Of a DNA stretch of 64,000 bases, positions 8,010 through 17,128 are shown piece by piece. Position 1 is the stretch's first letter; every line of letters starts with the position of its first letter. Made by a program: the position numbers and the translations under genes. The notes below the pieces were generated by a model that was not told where the DNA came from, ran no database searches, and worked only from the letters and a program-made list of their open reading frames with translations. The stretch comes from Kosakonia quasisacchari. Lineage in GTDB: Bacteria > Pseudomonadota > Gammaproteobacteria > Enterobacterales > Enterobacteriaceae. The stretch spans positions 57,422 to 121,421 of the forward strand of contig NZ_SJOP01000015.1 of the NCBI RefSeq assembly GCF_004331415.1. The letters are read 5' to 3'.

Positions 8010-10302
8010 GCGCCGGTCCCTGATATTTTTCCACCCATGCAAGCGCCGTATTCCCGGCGCAACCATTGCCCAGCCGCGAGCTGGGCAGATCTTTGGTGAG
8101 CACATTCACCGCGCCATTTTTACAGATGCCGCCCGCTGCGTGGTCGAGATCCGGCCACGCGCCTTCGTGAATACAAATCACGCCGGGTTTAATCCCTTCA
8201 GTCACTACCGCGCCGGCCAGCACTTGCCCGCGAGAGTTCCATACGCGCACCACATCGCCCGCAACAATCCCTCTAGCCTGCGCATCAACAGGATGCAGCG
8301 TGACAGGTTCGCGGCCAGAAACGGCATACGTTTCCCGTAAGCGGGAATAGTTAAGCTGGCTATGCAGGCGATGCGCAGGATGTGCGGACAACACCTGTAA
8401 CTGCTGCGGCTGTGCGTTGCCGTGCCATTCGTCCGGCTCCAGCCACATCGGGTGCGGCGGGCAATCGGCATAACCGAAGCTATTAATCCGCTCGGAGAAA
8501 ATTTCGATTTTTCCGCTCGGTGTTTTTAAGGGGTTGGCTTGCGGATCGCGACGGAAATCCGCAAAACGAACGAAGCGCGCGTTCTGTTCACTCTCCGGCA
8601 TTTCGATAAGCTGGTTCGCCTGCCAGAATTCGGCAAACGGCGGTAGCGTTACCTGCTGGCTGGCGCCACGCTCGGCAGCGATGTTGTAAAACGTCTCCAG
8701 CCATTGCAGGTCGTTTTTGCCTTCGGTAAAACGCTCGCGACCGCCCGCTTCCCAGCGCTCGCTCAGCTCGGCAAACACCTCCCAGTCATCGCGCGCTTCA
8801 TATTGCGGCGCGACGACGCGCTTCATCGGCACCAGATGCTGATTGCTGTAATCACCGGTCATCGTCAGATCGTTACGTTCAAACGAAGTGGTCGCCGGCA
8901 ACACAATATCCGCGTGTTTCGCCGCGGCTGTCCAGAAGCATTCGGAAATCACCACCAGCTCCGGTTTCTGCCAGGCGCGAATCAGCCGGTTGGTATCCTG
9001 ATGATGGGTAAAGTTAGCGCCACCCGCCCACCAGACAAAACGAATATCCGGGAAGTGGCGGTCCAAACCGTTGTGCTGATACGGCGCGCCGGGGTTTTCC
9101 AGCGCTTCGACAATGCGCGCAACGGGGATTTTATCCACCGCGTCAATGCCGTCTTTCACCGTGCCCTGCATGGATGCCAGCACTGCCGCGCGGCGCGTTG
9201 GGTTGCCGCCGTTGGCGAAATGGTAAGAAAGACCAAAACCACCGCCAGGCGTGCCGATTTGCCCCAGCATGGCCGCCAGCGTCACCAGCATCCAGTGTTT
9301 TTGTTCGCCGAACTGCTGGCGCTGCATTCCCCAGCCGGACATCAACATGGTGGTGTTTTTGTGGAAAAGTGCCGCCAGTTCGCGAATTTTGTCCGCATTA
9401 ACGCCACAAATCTCTGCGGCCCACTCGGCGGTTTTTGCCACGCCGTCACGTTCACCGGTCAGGTAAGCGGCGAAAGTGTCGTAACCGACAGTGCAGCGGG
9501 AGAGGAAATCCGCATCCTGCCAGCCATTTTCCACCAGCGTATGCGCAATACCGAGCATCAGCGCCACATCCGTTCCCATGTGTGGCGCAATCCACTCCAT
9601 GCTGTCGCCAAAGAAATCAACGGTTTCCGAACGCATCGGATCGATGCAGATCACCCGTTTGCCGCTTTTGCGCAGCGCATCGAAATAAGGGATGCCCTGC
9701 TCGTCGGTGGCGTTCCAGGCAATTTTCAGCGTGTTGAGCGGGTTGGCGCTCCACAGTACGACCACTTCGCTATGCTCAAGAATAAGCGGCCAACTGGTCT
9801 GCTGCTGATACACTTCGTTGCCGCCAACGACATGCGGCATGATGGCCTGCGCCGCGCCGGTGGAGTAATCCCCCAAATGGCCGGTATATCCTCCCGCCAA
9901 GCTCATATAGCGTTGCAGCAAGGTCGCCGCTTTGTGCAGCACGCCGTTGGAGCGCCAGCCATAAGAACCGGCGAAAATCGACGAGGGGCCGTAAGTTTCG
10001 CGAATGCGCTGATGCTGCTGATGAATCAGCGTCAGCGCATCATCCCAGCTCACTCGCACGAACTCATCCTGGCCGCGCACACCCTGCGGGCTGGAAGGCG
10101 ACGCGAGAAAACCTTTACGCACCATCGGGTAGCGCACGCGCGTTGGGCTGTGCACCTGATCCTGCACAACAGTTTGCAGTGAGTTGGGGTGACGCGTCGG
10201 CAGTGCACCGCGCGAAGCGAGCACCTTTTCGCCGTCGGTGTCGACCAGCATTGGCCCCCAATGGGCAGCCGTGAGAACAGTTTTGATTGCAGAGTTTGCC
10301 AA
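7972..10302 (-). CDS. bisC: Biotin sulfoxide reductase (molybdopterin enzyme)
   Basis: Soluble cytoplasmic bis-MGD molybdoenzyme of the DMSO-reductase family that reduces biotin sulfoxide and methionine sulfoxide. The 776 aa align end to end with E. coli BisC (777 aa). The molybdenum ligand is expected at Ser118 within SYGWRSNG, and cofactor motifs such as WSANPLNTLKIAWN and TTSFERNDLTMTGDY are intact. It has no twin-arginine signal, which separates it from TorA. The start is a TTG at 10302, with AGGAG six bases upstream. No ATG gives a better N-terminus, and MANSAIK fits the family start. Confidence 0.95.
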   Translation of the reverse strand: MANSAIKTVLTAAHWGPMLVDTDGEKVLASRGALPTRHPNSLQTVVQDQVHSPTRVRYPMVRKGFLASPSSPQGVRGQDEFVRVSWDDALTLIHQQHQRIRETYGPSSIFAGSYGWRSNGVLHKAATLLQRYMSLAGGYTGHLGDYSTGAAQAIMPHVVGGNEVYQQQTSWPLILEHSEVVVLWSANPLNTLKIAWNATDEQGIPYFDALRKSGKRVICIDPMRSETVDFFGDSMEWIAPHMGTDVALMLGIAHTLVENGWQDADFLSRCTVGYDTFAAYLTGERDGVAKTAEWAAEICGVNADKIRELAALFHKNTTMLMSGWGMQRQQFGEQKHWMLVTLAAMLGQIGTPGGGFGLSYHFANGGNPTRRAAVLASMQGTVKDGIDAVDKIPVARIVEALENPGAPYQHNGLDRHFPDIRFVWWAGGANFTHHQDTNRLIRAWQKPELVVISECFWTAAAKHADIVLPATTSFERNDLTMTGDYSNQHLVPMKRVVAPQYEARDDWEVFAELSERWEAGGRERFTEGKNDLQWLETFYNIAAERGASQQVTLPPFAEFWQANQLIEMPESEQNARFVRFADFRRDPQANPLKTPSGKIEIFSERINSFGYADCPPHPMWLEPDEWHGNAQPQQLQVLSAHPAHRLHSQLNYSRLRETYAVSGREPVTLHPVDAQARGIVAGDVVRVWNSRGQVLAGAVVTEGIKPGVICIHEGAWPDLDHAAGGICKNGAVNVLTKDLPSSRLGNGCAGNTALAWVEKYQGPALTLTAFDPPASS

Positions 10303-10492
10303 CGCGCGCTCCTGGATTGATTGCAGGTGGTGTCGATTTTGTTTTGCGCTCTATCATCCACAGCGGCGGCGCGATCGCAAAGAATTAAACGTCATTACGC
10401 TCACACTGCGGGTGATAAGCCTTGCTTAGTGCTTGATTGCGTGCCATTTCGCGCTAAGGTGTGGGCAACCATTCACGGCGAGGGAAGCAACC
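10303..10492. promoter_or_regulatory. Divergent promoter region between bisC and the LacI-type regulator gene
   Basis: Shared 190-base upstream region for two diverging genes. I see no copy of the palindrome found before kguE, so autoregulation by the same operator is not evident. Confidence 0.35.
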
Positions 10493-11509
10493 ATGGCGAA
10501 AACGGCGCGGCCAACAATCAGCGATGTCGCGAAAGCGGCAAAAACAGGGAAAACCAGTATTTCACGCTATCTGAATGGTGAAAAACATCTGCTTTCCGCC
10601 GCGTTGCTGGCGCGTATCGAGCAGGCTATTGCCGATCTCGACTACCGCCCAAGCCTGATGGCGCGCGGCTTAAAGCGCGGTCGCACCCGCTTGATTGGCC
10701 TGATCATTGCCGATATTACCAACCCCTACTCCGTGCATGTGCTGAGCGGCATTGAAGCCGCCTGCCGCGAAAAAGGATTTACCCCGCTGGTATGTAATAC
10801 CAACAACGAAGTGGATCAGGAGCTGCATTATCTCGACCTGCTGCGCAGTTACCAGGTGGAAGGCATTGTGGTTAACGCCGTGGGGATGCGTGAAGAAGGG
10901 CTAAACCGCCTGCAACAATCCTCGCTGCCGATGGTATTGATTGACCGCAAAATCCCCGATTTCGCCTGCGATGTGGTCGGGCTGGACAACACGCAGGCAG
11001 CTACCACCGCCACCGAGCACCTGATTGAACAGGGTTTCGAAGCGCTTCTGTTCCTGAGCGAACCACTGGGTTCGGTGAATACCCGCCGCGAGCGGCTGGC
11101 TGCGTTTCGCGCGACACTAGCCCGCTACCCTGGCATGGTGGCGGAAAACGCCGAAATTGTGCTCCATGAAGCCGCGCAGCTCGACAATACTCTGCGCCAG
11201 TTCCACGCCAGCCACCGGGGAATGCGCAAAGCCGTTATCTCCGCTAACGGCGCACTCACGCTGCAAGTGGCGCGTTCACTAAAACGCATCGGCCTGAACT
11301 GGGGCAGCGATATTGGTCTACTCGGTTTCGATGAACTGGAGTGGGCTGAGCTGGCAGGTGTGGGCATCACTACCCTCAAACAACCGACCTGGCAAATCGG
11401 CTTTGCCGCCGTTGAGCAAGTCGTGCGGCGCATTGAAGGCCACAGCGACACGGTTCGCGAACAGGTTTTTTCCGGCGAACTGATCGTGCGTGGTTCGACG
11501 GCGCGTTAA
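10493..11509 (+). CDS. LacI-family regulator of the 2-ketogluconate operon (PtxS-like)
   Basis: DNA-binding repressor of 338 aa. The N-terminal helix-turn-helix (about 8-27: TISDVAKAAKTGKTSISRYL) and the hinge segment with YRPSLMARGLKRGRT are typical of LacI proteins. The rest is the periplasmic-binding-protein-like sugar-sensing domain (LIGLIIADITNPY onwards). It stands directly upstream of kguEKTD in the same direction, the position of the regulator PtxS in pseudomonads. The effector is therefore inferred to be 2-ketogluconate or its phosphate. The start is the ATG at 10493 (MAKTARPT). The open frame begins earlier, at 10433, but that segment lies before the HTH and looks non-coding. Confidence 0.85.
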   Translation: MAKTARPTISDVAKAAKTGKTSISRYLNGEKHLLSAALLARIEQAIADLDYRPSLMARGLKRGRTRLIGLIIADITNPYSVHVLSGIEAACREKGFTPLVCNTNNEVDQELHYLDLLRSYQVEGIVVNAVGMREEGLNRLQQSSLPMVLIDRKIPDFACDVVGLDNTQAATTATEHLIEQGFEALLFLSEPLGSVNTRRERLAAFRATLARYPGMVAENAEIVLHEAAQLDNTLRQFHASHRGMRKAVISANGALTLQVARSLKRIGLNWGSDIGLLGFDELEWAELAGVGITTLKQPTWQIGFAAVEQVVRRIEGHSDTVREQVFSGELIVRGSTAR

Positions 11510-11557
11510 ATAACCTTCGTGATGACGATCATACTTCCGGCACAGTGATCTTTTCTT

Positions 11558-11571
11558 TGGAACCGGTTCCA
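11558..11571. promoter_or_regulatory. 14-bp palindromic operator before kguE
   Basis: TGGAACCGGTTCCA is a perfect palindrome 50 bp upstream of kguE. It differs from the Pseudomonas PtxS box TGAAACCGGTTTCA by one symmetric change in each arm. It overlaps a candidate -35 (TTGGAA, 11557-11562), which is followed after 17 bases by TAAAGA (11580-11585). This placement suits repression. Promoter elements are tentative; the palindrome is certain. Confidence 0.8.
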
Positions 11572-11621
11572 TCTAGCGTTAAAGACACACGAAAGCGAGA
11601 TAATCGCCCGGGAGTCGAACA

Positions 11622-12383
11622 ATGCAGAGAAAAATTATCGTCGTCACCGCCGCTTACGGCCACCCGCAAATCGAGGCGCTGGGCGGGCAAATCGCCTTGC
11701 TGCCCATTATCGCCGAAGCCGGAGCCGACGGTGTTGAGATCCGCCGCGAGCTGTTAAGCGAAGACGCGTTAGCCCATCTGGCCTCACTGGCCTTCGCCAT
11801 CGACCTGCATAACCTGCAAGTCTGTTACTCCGCGCCTGAGGCGCTGTTCGAACCGGACGGCGTACTGAACCCGCGCTTACCGGCCTTGCTGGCAGAAGCA
11901 CAGACGTTGAAAGCCCAGTGGCTAAAAGTTTCGCTTGGCCACTTTCGCCATAACAGCGAGCTGGAAACACTGCGCGACTGGCTGGCGACCAGCCCGGTGC
12001 CGCTGGTGGTGGAAAACGACCAGACCATATGCGGCAAACTCGCGCCAATGCTGCGCTTTAAAGCTGCCTGCCACACGCTCGCTTTACCGGTGAGTTTGAC
12101 GTTCGACACCGGTAACTGGCTGTGGGTTGGCGAACATCCCGAAGAAGCCGCACGCCAGTTAGCGCCTGCGGTCAGTTATATCCATGTCAAAGCCGCCGTG
12201 ACGCATGGCGACAGTTTCCGCGCCGTACCGCCGGACTCTGCCGATGCCCGTTGGCTGGCGCTGCTGAATAACTTACCTGCCGATGCACCGCGCGGTATCG
12301 AATTCCCACTGGAAGGCGAAGATCTGATCGCCGTTACCCGACATTACGTTAATTTGTTACGCGAGGAGCCGCATCATGCATAA
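11622..12383 (+). CDS. kguE: KguE-like sugar-phosphate isomerase/epimerase family protein
   Basis: A 253-aa protein with the TIM-barrel fold of the xylose-isomerase-like/AP-endonuclease-2 family. Visible features are the ADGVEIRRELLS segment near 33-45, WLKVSLGHF near 103 and the metal-site-like VENDQT near 129-134. In pseudomonads kguE is the first gene of the 2-ketogluconate operon. Its precise reaction there is not well established, so I claim only the family. The start is the ATG at 11622 (MQRKIIVVTAAYG). It overlaps kguK by 8 bases, and the operator lies just upstream. Confidence 0.82.
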   Translation: MQRKIIVVTAAYGHPQIEALGGQIALLPIIAEAGADGVEIRRELLSEDALAHLASLAFAIDLHNLQVCYSAPEALFEPDGVLNPRLPALLAEAQTLKAQWLKVSLGHFRHNSELETLRDWLATSPVPLVVENDQTICGKLAPMLRFKAACHTLALPVSLTFDTGNWLWVGEHPEEAARQLAPAVSYIHVKAAVTHGDSFRAVPPDSADARWLALLNNLPADAPRGIEFPLEGEDLIAVTRHYVNLLREEPHHA

Positions 12384-13317
12384 ACCGCTGGATGTCATCA
12401 CGATTGGCGAAGCGATGGCGATGTTTGTTGCCTGCGAAACAGGCGATCTGGCCGATGCCAGTCAATTTATCAAGCGGGCGGCAGGCGCGGAGCTGAATGT
12501 CGCCACCGGGCTGGCGCGCCTGGGTTTGCAGGTGAGCTGGGTAAGCCGCGTCGGCGATGACAGCTTCGGGCGCTTTATCCTCAATACGCTGCGTAAAGAA
12601 AACATCGATACCACTGGTGTGACACTTGACGGGCGTTATGCCACCGGCTTTCAGCTGAAATCTAAAGCCGAAAATGGAACCGATCCCATTGTGGAATACT
12701 TCCGTAAAGGCTCGGCGGCAAGCCACCTCTCGACAGAAGATTTTCATGCGGCGCTGTTTAACGACGCCCGCCATTTGCACCTTAGCGGCGTGGCGGCGGC
12801 ACTGTCGGCATCGTCTTATGCACTGCTTGAGCATGCGGCGCTAAGCATGAAAGCACAGGGCAAAACCATTTCGTTTGACCCGAATCTGCGACCGGTGCTG
12901 TGGAAAAGCGAAGCGGAGATGGTGGAAAAACTCAACCGTCTCGCCTTCCAGGCTGACTGGGTTCTGCCTGGGTTAAAAGAGGGATTCATCCTCACTGGCG
13001 AAAAAACGCCGGAAGGGATTGCCGATTTCTATCTACAACGCGGCGTAAAAGCCGTGGTGATCAAAACCGGTGCCGATGGTGCGTGGTTTAAAACCGCCAG
13101 CGGTGAACAGGGCGCCGTTGCGCCAGTAAAAGTGGAGAACGTCGTCGATACGGTCGGAGCCGGGGACGGTTTCGCCGTAGGCGTAATTAGCGCCCTGCTG
13201 GAAGGCAAAACCTTGCATGACGCGGTGCGGCGCGGTAACGCCATCGGCGCACTGGCTATCCAGGTGCCGGGCGACAGCGAAGGATTGCCTACCCGTGCGG
13301 AGCTGGGCGCGTTGTAA
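12376..13317 (+). CDS. kguK: 2-ketogluconate kinase (PfkB family)
   Basis: Cytoplasmic sugar kinase of 313 aa that should phosphorylate 2-keto-D-gluconate to its 6-phosphate. PfkB hallmarks are clear: the N-terminal TIGEAMAMFV, the GAELNVATGLARLG substrate region at 36-49, and the C-terminal signature VDTVGAGDGF at 257-266 with catalytic Asp264. By sequence alone it could be a 2-keto-3-deoxygluconate kinase (KdgK). The neighbouring kguE, kguT and kguD genes make 2-ketogluconate the better substrate call. The start ATG lies inside the end of kguE. Confidence 0.84.
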   Translation: MHKPLDVITIGEAMAMFVACETGDLADASQFIKRAAGAELNVATGLARLGLQVSWVSRVGDDSFGRFILNTLRKENIDTTGVTLDGRYATGFQLKSKAENGTDPIVEYFRKGSAASHLSTEDFHAALFNDARHLHLSGVAAALSASSYALLEHAALSMKAQGKTISFDPNLRPVLWKSEAEMVEKLNRLAFQADWVLPGLKEGFILTGEKTPEGIADFYLQRGVKAVVIKTGADGAWFKTASGEQGAVAPVKVENVVDTVGAGDGFAVGVISALLEGKTLHDAVRRGNAIGALAIQVPGDSEGLPTRAELGAL

Positions 13318-13398
13318 CGCACTCTACCGCCAAAACATGACTCACCGCCCTGTACCCTACAAACAGGCGGTCACCACCTCAACCACAGAGGCAACCTT

Positions 13399-14688
13399 AT
13401 GAACGCTACAAATTCAACAAAACGCTGGCTGTATATCATGCCGATCGTGTTCATTACCTACAGCCTGGCCTATCTCGATCGCGCCAACTTTAGCTTTGCT
13501 TCCGCTGCTGGCATTAACGATGATTTAGGCATTACCAAAGGTGTTTCCTCACTGTTAGGCGCGCTGTTCTTTCTTGGTTATTTCTTTTTCCAGATCCCGG
13601 GCGCGATGTACGCTGAACGGCGCAGTGTACGCAAACTGATCTTCATCTGCCTGATCCTGTGGGGCGGTTGTGCCTCGTTAACCGGCATGGTGAGTAATAT
13701 CCCGATGCTTGCCGCCATCCGCTTTATCCTCGGTGTGGTGGAAGCGGCCGTGATGCCCGCGATGCTTATCTATATCAGCAACTGGTTTACCAAATCCGAA
13801 CGTTCACGCGCCAATACCTTCCTGATCCTCGGTAATCCGGTCACTGTGCTGTGGATGTCGGTGGTTTCCGGTTACTTGATCCAATCCTTCGGCTGGCGCG
13901 AAATGTTCATTATCGAAGGTATTCCGGCGGTGATTTGGGCGTTCTGCTGGTGGGTCTTGGTAAAAGACAAACCCGCGCAGGTGAACTGGCTGTCGAGTGA
14001 TGAAAAAACCGCGCTGCAAACCCAGCTTGATAAAGAACAGCAGGGCATTAAAGCGGTGCGTAATTACAGCGAAGCCTTCCGCTCACGCAATGTCGTGCTG
14101 CTGTGCCTGCAATATTTCGCCTGGAGTATTGGCGTCTATGGGTTTGTCCTGTGGCTACCGTCAATTATTCGCAGCGGCGGTGAAAACCTGGGCATGGTCG
14201 AAGTTGGCTGGCTCTCCGCCGTGCCTTACCTGGCGGCGACGCTGGCAATGATCCTCGCCTCGTGGGCATCCGATAAGCTGCAAAACCGTAAACTGTTCGT
14301 CTGGCCGCTGCTGCTGATTGGCGCGTTTGCCTTTATCGGCTCGTGGGCAGTTGGCGCGAACCATTTCTGGGTCTCTTACTCACTGCTGGTGGTGGCTGGC
14401 GCGGCGATGTACGCCCCTTATGGGCCTTTCTTCGCCATTATTCCTGAAATGCTGCCGCGCAATGTCGCCGGTGGGGCGATGGCGCTCATCAACAGCATGG
14501 GCGCGCTGGGCTCCTTCTGCGGCTCCTGGGTGGTGGGTTATCTCAACGGCGCAACCGGCAGCCCGTCCGCGTCGTACATTTTCATGGGGGTAGCGCTTTT
14601 CGCCTCCGTGTGGCTTACTTTAATTGTTAAGCCTGCTAACAATAAGCAGATTCCGGCAGGCGCACCATCACAAGGGAGAACCGCATGA
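13399..14688 (+). CDS. kguT: 2-ketogluconate transporter (MFS, anion:cation symporter type)
   Basis: Inner-membrane permease of 429 aa with about 12 hydrophobic segments. It belongs to the family of hexuronate and galactonate symporters: the TM1 motif SLAYLDRANFSFA (22-34) and the YAERRSVRKL loop near 72-81 are characteristic. Context in the 2-ketogluconate operon gives the likely substrate. The gene begins 81 bases after kguK. Its TGA overlaps the ATG of the next gene (ATGA at 14685), showing translational coupling. Confidence 0.86.
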   Translation: MNATNSTKRWLYIMPIVFITYSLAYLDRANFSFASAAGINDDLGITKGVSSLLGALFFLGYFFFQIPGAMYAERRSVRKLIFICLILWGGCASLTGMVSNIPMLAAIRFILGVVEAAVMPAMLIYISNWFTKSERSRANTFLILGNPVTVLWMSVVSGYLIQSFGWREMFIIEGIPAVIWAFCWWVLVKDKPAQVNWLSSDEKTALQTQLDKEQQGIKAVRNYSEAFRSRNVVLLCLQYFAWSIGVYGFVLWLPSIIRSGGENLGMVEVGWLSAVPYLAATLAMILASWASDKLQNRKLFVWPLLLIGAFAFIGSWAVGANHFWVSYSLLVVAGAAMYAPYGPFFAIIPEMLPRNVAGGAMALINSMGALGSFCGSWVVGYLNGATGSPSASYIFMGVALFASVWLTLIVKPANNKQIPAGAPSQGRTA

Positions 14689-15659
14689 AGCCATCCATCA
14701 TCCTGTATAAAGCCTTGCCCGATGATTTGCTGCAACGTCTGGAAACGCATTTCACCGTGACCCGCGTGGCGAACCTGAAACCGGAAACGGTGGCACAACA
14801 CGCAGACGCCTTCGCCAGCGCGCAAGGACTGCTGGGTTCCAGCGAAAAAGTGGACAGCGAGCTACTGGAAAAAATGCCGCAGCTACGCGCCACGTCGACT
14901 ATCTCGGTAGGCTATGACAACTTTGATGTGGATGCGCTGAACGCACGTAAAATCCTGCTGATGCATACCCCGACCGTGCTCACGGAAACCGTCGCCGATA
15001 CCATGATGGCGCTGGTGCTGAGCAGCGCGCGCCGCGTGGTGGAAGTTGCCGAGCGGGTGAAAGCGGGCGAGTGGACATCGGGTATCGGCGCAGACTGGTT
15101 TGGCATTGATGTGCACCATAAAACGCTGGGCATTATCGGTATGGGACGTATTGGTCTGGCACTGGCGCAGCGCGCGCACTTCGGTTTCGGCATGCCGATT
15201 CTTTACAACGCGCGTCGCCACCACACCGAGGCGGAAGAGCGTTTTCAGGCCCGTTATTGTGATTTAGAGACGCTGCTGAAAGAGTCCGATTTTGTTTGCC
15301 TGGTGCTGCCGCTGACGGACGAGACCCATCACCTGATCGGTAAGGCGCAGTTTGAGATGATGAAAAAATCGGCCATCTTTATCAATGCCGGCCGCGGCCC
15401 GGTGGTTGATGAAGCGGCGCTGGTGGAAGCGCTGCAAAACGGTGAGATCCACGCCGCCGGGCTGGATGTCTTTGAGCAAGAGCCATTGCCGGTTGATTCG
15501 CCGTTGCTGTCGTTGCCAAATGTTGTGGCGCTGCCGCACATCGGTTCTGCAACTCATGAAACCCGCTACAACATGGCGGAGTGCGCGGTAGAAAACTTAA
15601 TCGACGCGCTGAACGGCAAGGTCGAGAAAAACTGCGTCAACCCACAAGTGGCGAGCTAA
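14685..15659 (+). CDS. ghrB: 2-ketogluconate / glyoxylate / hydroxypyruvate reductase
   Basis: NAD(P)H-dependent D-2-hydroxyacid dehydrogenase, 324 aa, the same length as E. coli GhrB and nearly identical in sequence. The Rossmann motif GIIGMGRIG lies at 149-157. The catalytic triad is Arg237 (NAGRGP), Glu266 (DVFEQEP) and His285 (LPHIGSAT). In E. coli it is a lone gene that reduces glyoxylate, hydroxypyruvate and 2-keto sugars acids. Here it is the fourth gene of an operon with a kinase and a transporter. The likely job is the KguD step, reduction of 2-keto-6-phosphogluconate to 6-phosphogluconate. A bidirectional terminator follows. Confidence 0.95.
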   Translation: MKPSIILYKALPDDLLQRLETHFTVTRVANLKPETVAQHADAFASAQGLLGSSEKVDSELLEKMPQLRATSTISVGYDNFDVDALNARKILLMHTPTVLTETVADTMMALVLSSARRVVEVAERVKAGEWTSGIGADWFGIDVHHKTLGIIGMGRIGLALAQRAHFGFGMPILYNARRHHTEAEERFQARYCDLETLLKESDFVCLVLPLTDETHHLIGKAQFEMMKKSAIFINAGRGPVVDEAALVEALQNGEIHAAGLDVFEQEPLPVDSPLLSLPNVVALPHIGSATHETRYNMAECAVENLIDALNGKVEKNCVNPQVAS

Positions 15660-15672
15660 CACAAAGCGCAAT

Positions 15673-15705
15673 AAAAAAGAGGCGAACATGTCGCCTCTTT
15701 TTTTT
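15673..15705. terminator. Bidirectional terminator between ghrB/kguD and yiaF
   Basis: GAGGCGA / TCGCCTC stem (15679-15685, 15691-15697) with a five-base loop, flanked by an A-run on the left and eight T on the right. It can end transcripts arriving from either side. Confidence 0.9.
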
Positions 15706-15717
15706 GCCTGCGCCGGA

Positions 15718-16431
15718 TTACTGCTGCGTGGCGGCGACGGTTGCCGTCCAGGCCTGATTGAACGCCTGATGCTGCGCCGCCAGCGGGGCAATCAGCGCGT
15801 TATACTGGCTGGCCTGCTGCGACGTCGGGAACTGAATGCCGTTGGCAACAAAGCTCACCTGCGTGTCCTGTTGAGCAATAAAATCACCCACCTGAACCAG
15901 TTGCTGTGTGAACACCTGTGCTGCCGGGATCAACGGTTGCAACGCGTTGGCCGGGTTGGTGACCACTTTGGTAAACACCTGATCATAAACGGGTTTAAGA
16001 TCATCAGCCTGTTTTAACGCAGCATGAGACGCATCGGCCTGCATTTTTGCGTTTTGCAGTTGCTGGCTCAGTACACCCAGCGAACCATTAGCCTGGCGAA
16101 GCGGTTCACGCTGCGTCATATAATCCTGCGGCACGCGGATAGCATTAACGCTGTCCACCACCGGACGCAGACCAGAATCCATCGCCTGGTTAACCTGCTG
16201 GGAATAGCCATAAATCACAGCGTAGTCAGAGACAAACGGGCCAAACTGTTTTTTCTGATCCGCCGTCAGCGCGGGCAGTCGTTCGCTGCTGCGCATGGCC
16301 GTATTTTGCAGGAAATCGATAAACGCCTTGCGCTGATCGCCCTCTTTGTCAAAACACCCACTCAGGCTTACTACCATTAATAACGCCGCAAGAGACGCGA
16401 ACCAGCGAGAGCAGGACTTTCCTGTCGCCAT
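15718..16431 (-). CDS. yiaF: DUF3053 lipoprotein YiaF
   Basis: Lipoprotein of 237 aa, close to E. coli YiaF (236 aa), function unknown. The signal peptide ends in the lipobox LSGC with lipidated Cys26. The following FDKEGDQRKAFIDFLQN segment is strongly conserved. The mature part is mostly helical and free of membrane segments. Asp is not at +2 (Phe is), so outer-membrane sorting is possible. The start is the ATG at 16431 (MATGKSC), with GGAG upstream. The frame is open to 16470, but the extra residues precede the real signal peptide. Confidence 0.92.
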   Translation of the reverse strand: MATGKSCSRWFASLAALLMVVSLSGCFDKEGDQRKAFIDFLQNTAMRSSERLPALTADQKKQFGPFVSDYAVIYGYSQQVNQAMDSGLRPVVDSVNAIRVPQDYMTQREPLRQANGSLGVLSQQLQNAKMQADASHAALKQADDLKPVYDQVFTKVVTNPANALQPLIPAAQVFTQQLVQVGDFIAQQDTQVSFVANGIQFPTSQQASQYNALIAPLAAQHQAFNQAWTATVAATQQ

Positions 16432-16821
16432 TTTGTTACTCCTTTCACCCATAAAAGCGCATACCGGCACACGCGTGCCTGAAGGCTTACAAGGATAGTC
16501 CAGGTCTGCTTCGCAAGATACCCCTTCAATGCATTCTTAAACGCGCGAAACCGACCTGGCATGAAATTTTCCGCGAATCGGTACAGATTATTCTTAATCG
16601 AAAATTCTGCTGAAGGTTTACAAAAATATACTGAATAAATGCAGCCTGAGAGTAATCAAGCAATTAAGCGGTAACCCAGTGTCAAAACGTGTATTTCAAC
16701 AGCATCAAAACGTTTCGACGCATAAATAATCACTGGCGCAACCACCACACCAGGAATTTTCACGACTATTCTTAATGAGCTGTATCACGATCCCGCTGTG
16801 TGATTTTACGAGGAGTGCTCG
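16432..16821. promoter_or_regulatory. Divergent upstream region of yiaF and yiaG
   Basis: About 390 bases without a gene, A/T-rich in the half nearer yiaG. A direct repeat TCAAAACGT occurs at 16682-16690 and 16705-16713 (23-bp period). No regulator could be assigned. Confidence 0.4.
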
Positions 16822-17115
16822 ATGGAATATAAAGATCCAGAATTTGAGCTGCTAAGCAGCCTGGAACAAATTGTTTTTAAAAAAGACGTAACGCAGCCGG
16901 TAACCCTGAGCAAAAAGCCGAATTTCTTTAGTGACTTTGAACAATTGCGACGTGGAACCGGGCTTAAAATTGATGACTTCGCTCGTGCCATGGGAGTTTC
17001 TGTATCGATGGTGCATGAATGGGAATCACAACGAATAAAACCCACAGTCACCGAGATGAAACTGATGCGTCTGATTCATGCGAACCCAACGCTCAGTAAG
17101 CAGTTAATTGAATAA
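16822..17115 (+). CDS. yiaG: HTH-type transcriptional regulator YiaG (XRE family)
   Basis: Small 97-aa protein close to E. coli YiaG (96 aa). Its C-terminal half is an Xre/Cro helix-turn-helix (about 42-92): FEQLRRGTGLKIDDFARAMG, then recognition helix SVSMVHEWESQRIKPT. The N-terminus MEYKDPEFELLSSLEQIVF is also conserved. It is a single-gene unit with its own terminator, and the target genes are unknown. A strong GAGGAG ribosome-binding site precedes the ATG. In E. coli, cspA follows yiaG. Here the ABC-F gene does. Confidence 0.93.
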   Translation: MEYKDPEFELLSSLEQIVFKKDVTQPVTLSKKPNFFSDFEQLRRGTGLKIDDFARAMGVSVSMVHEWESQRIKPTVTEMKLMRLIHANPTLSKQLIE

Positions 17116-17128
17116 ATAGTGATGTTAG

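Noticed and set aside
8704..10182. 492-codon open frame on the forward strand
   Set aside because: It lies entirely antisense to bisC, whose product matches a known enzyme over its full length.
12376..13317. The PfkB kinase as KdgK (2-keto-3-deoxygluconate kinase)
   Set aside because: Not excluded by sequence, but the operon with KguE-, KguT- and GhrB-type proteins and the PtxS-type operator favours 2-ketogluconate kinase.
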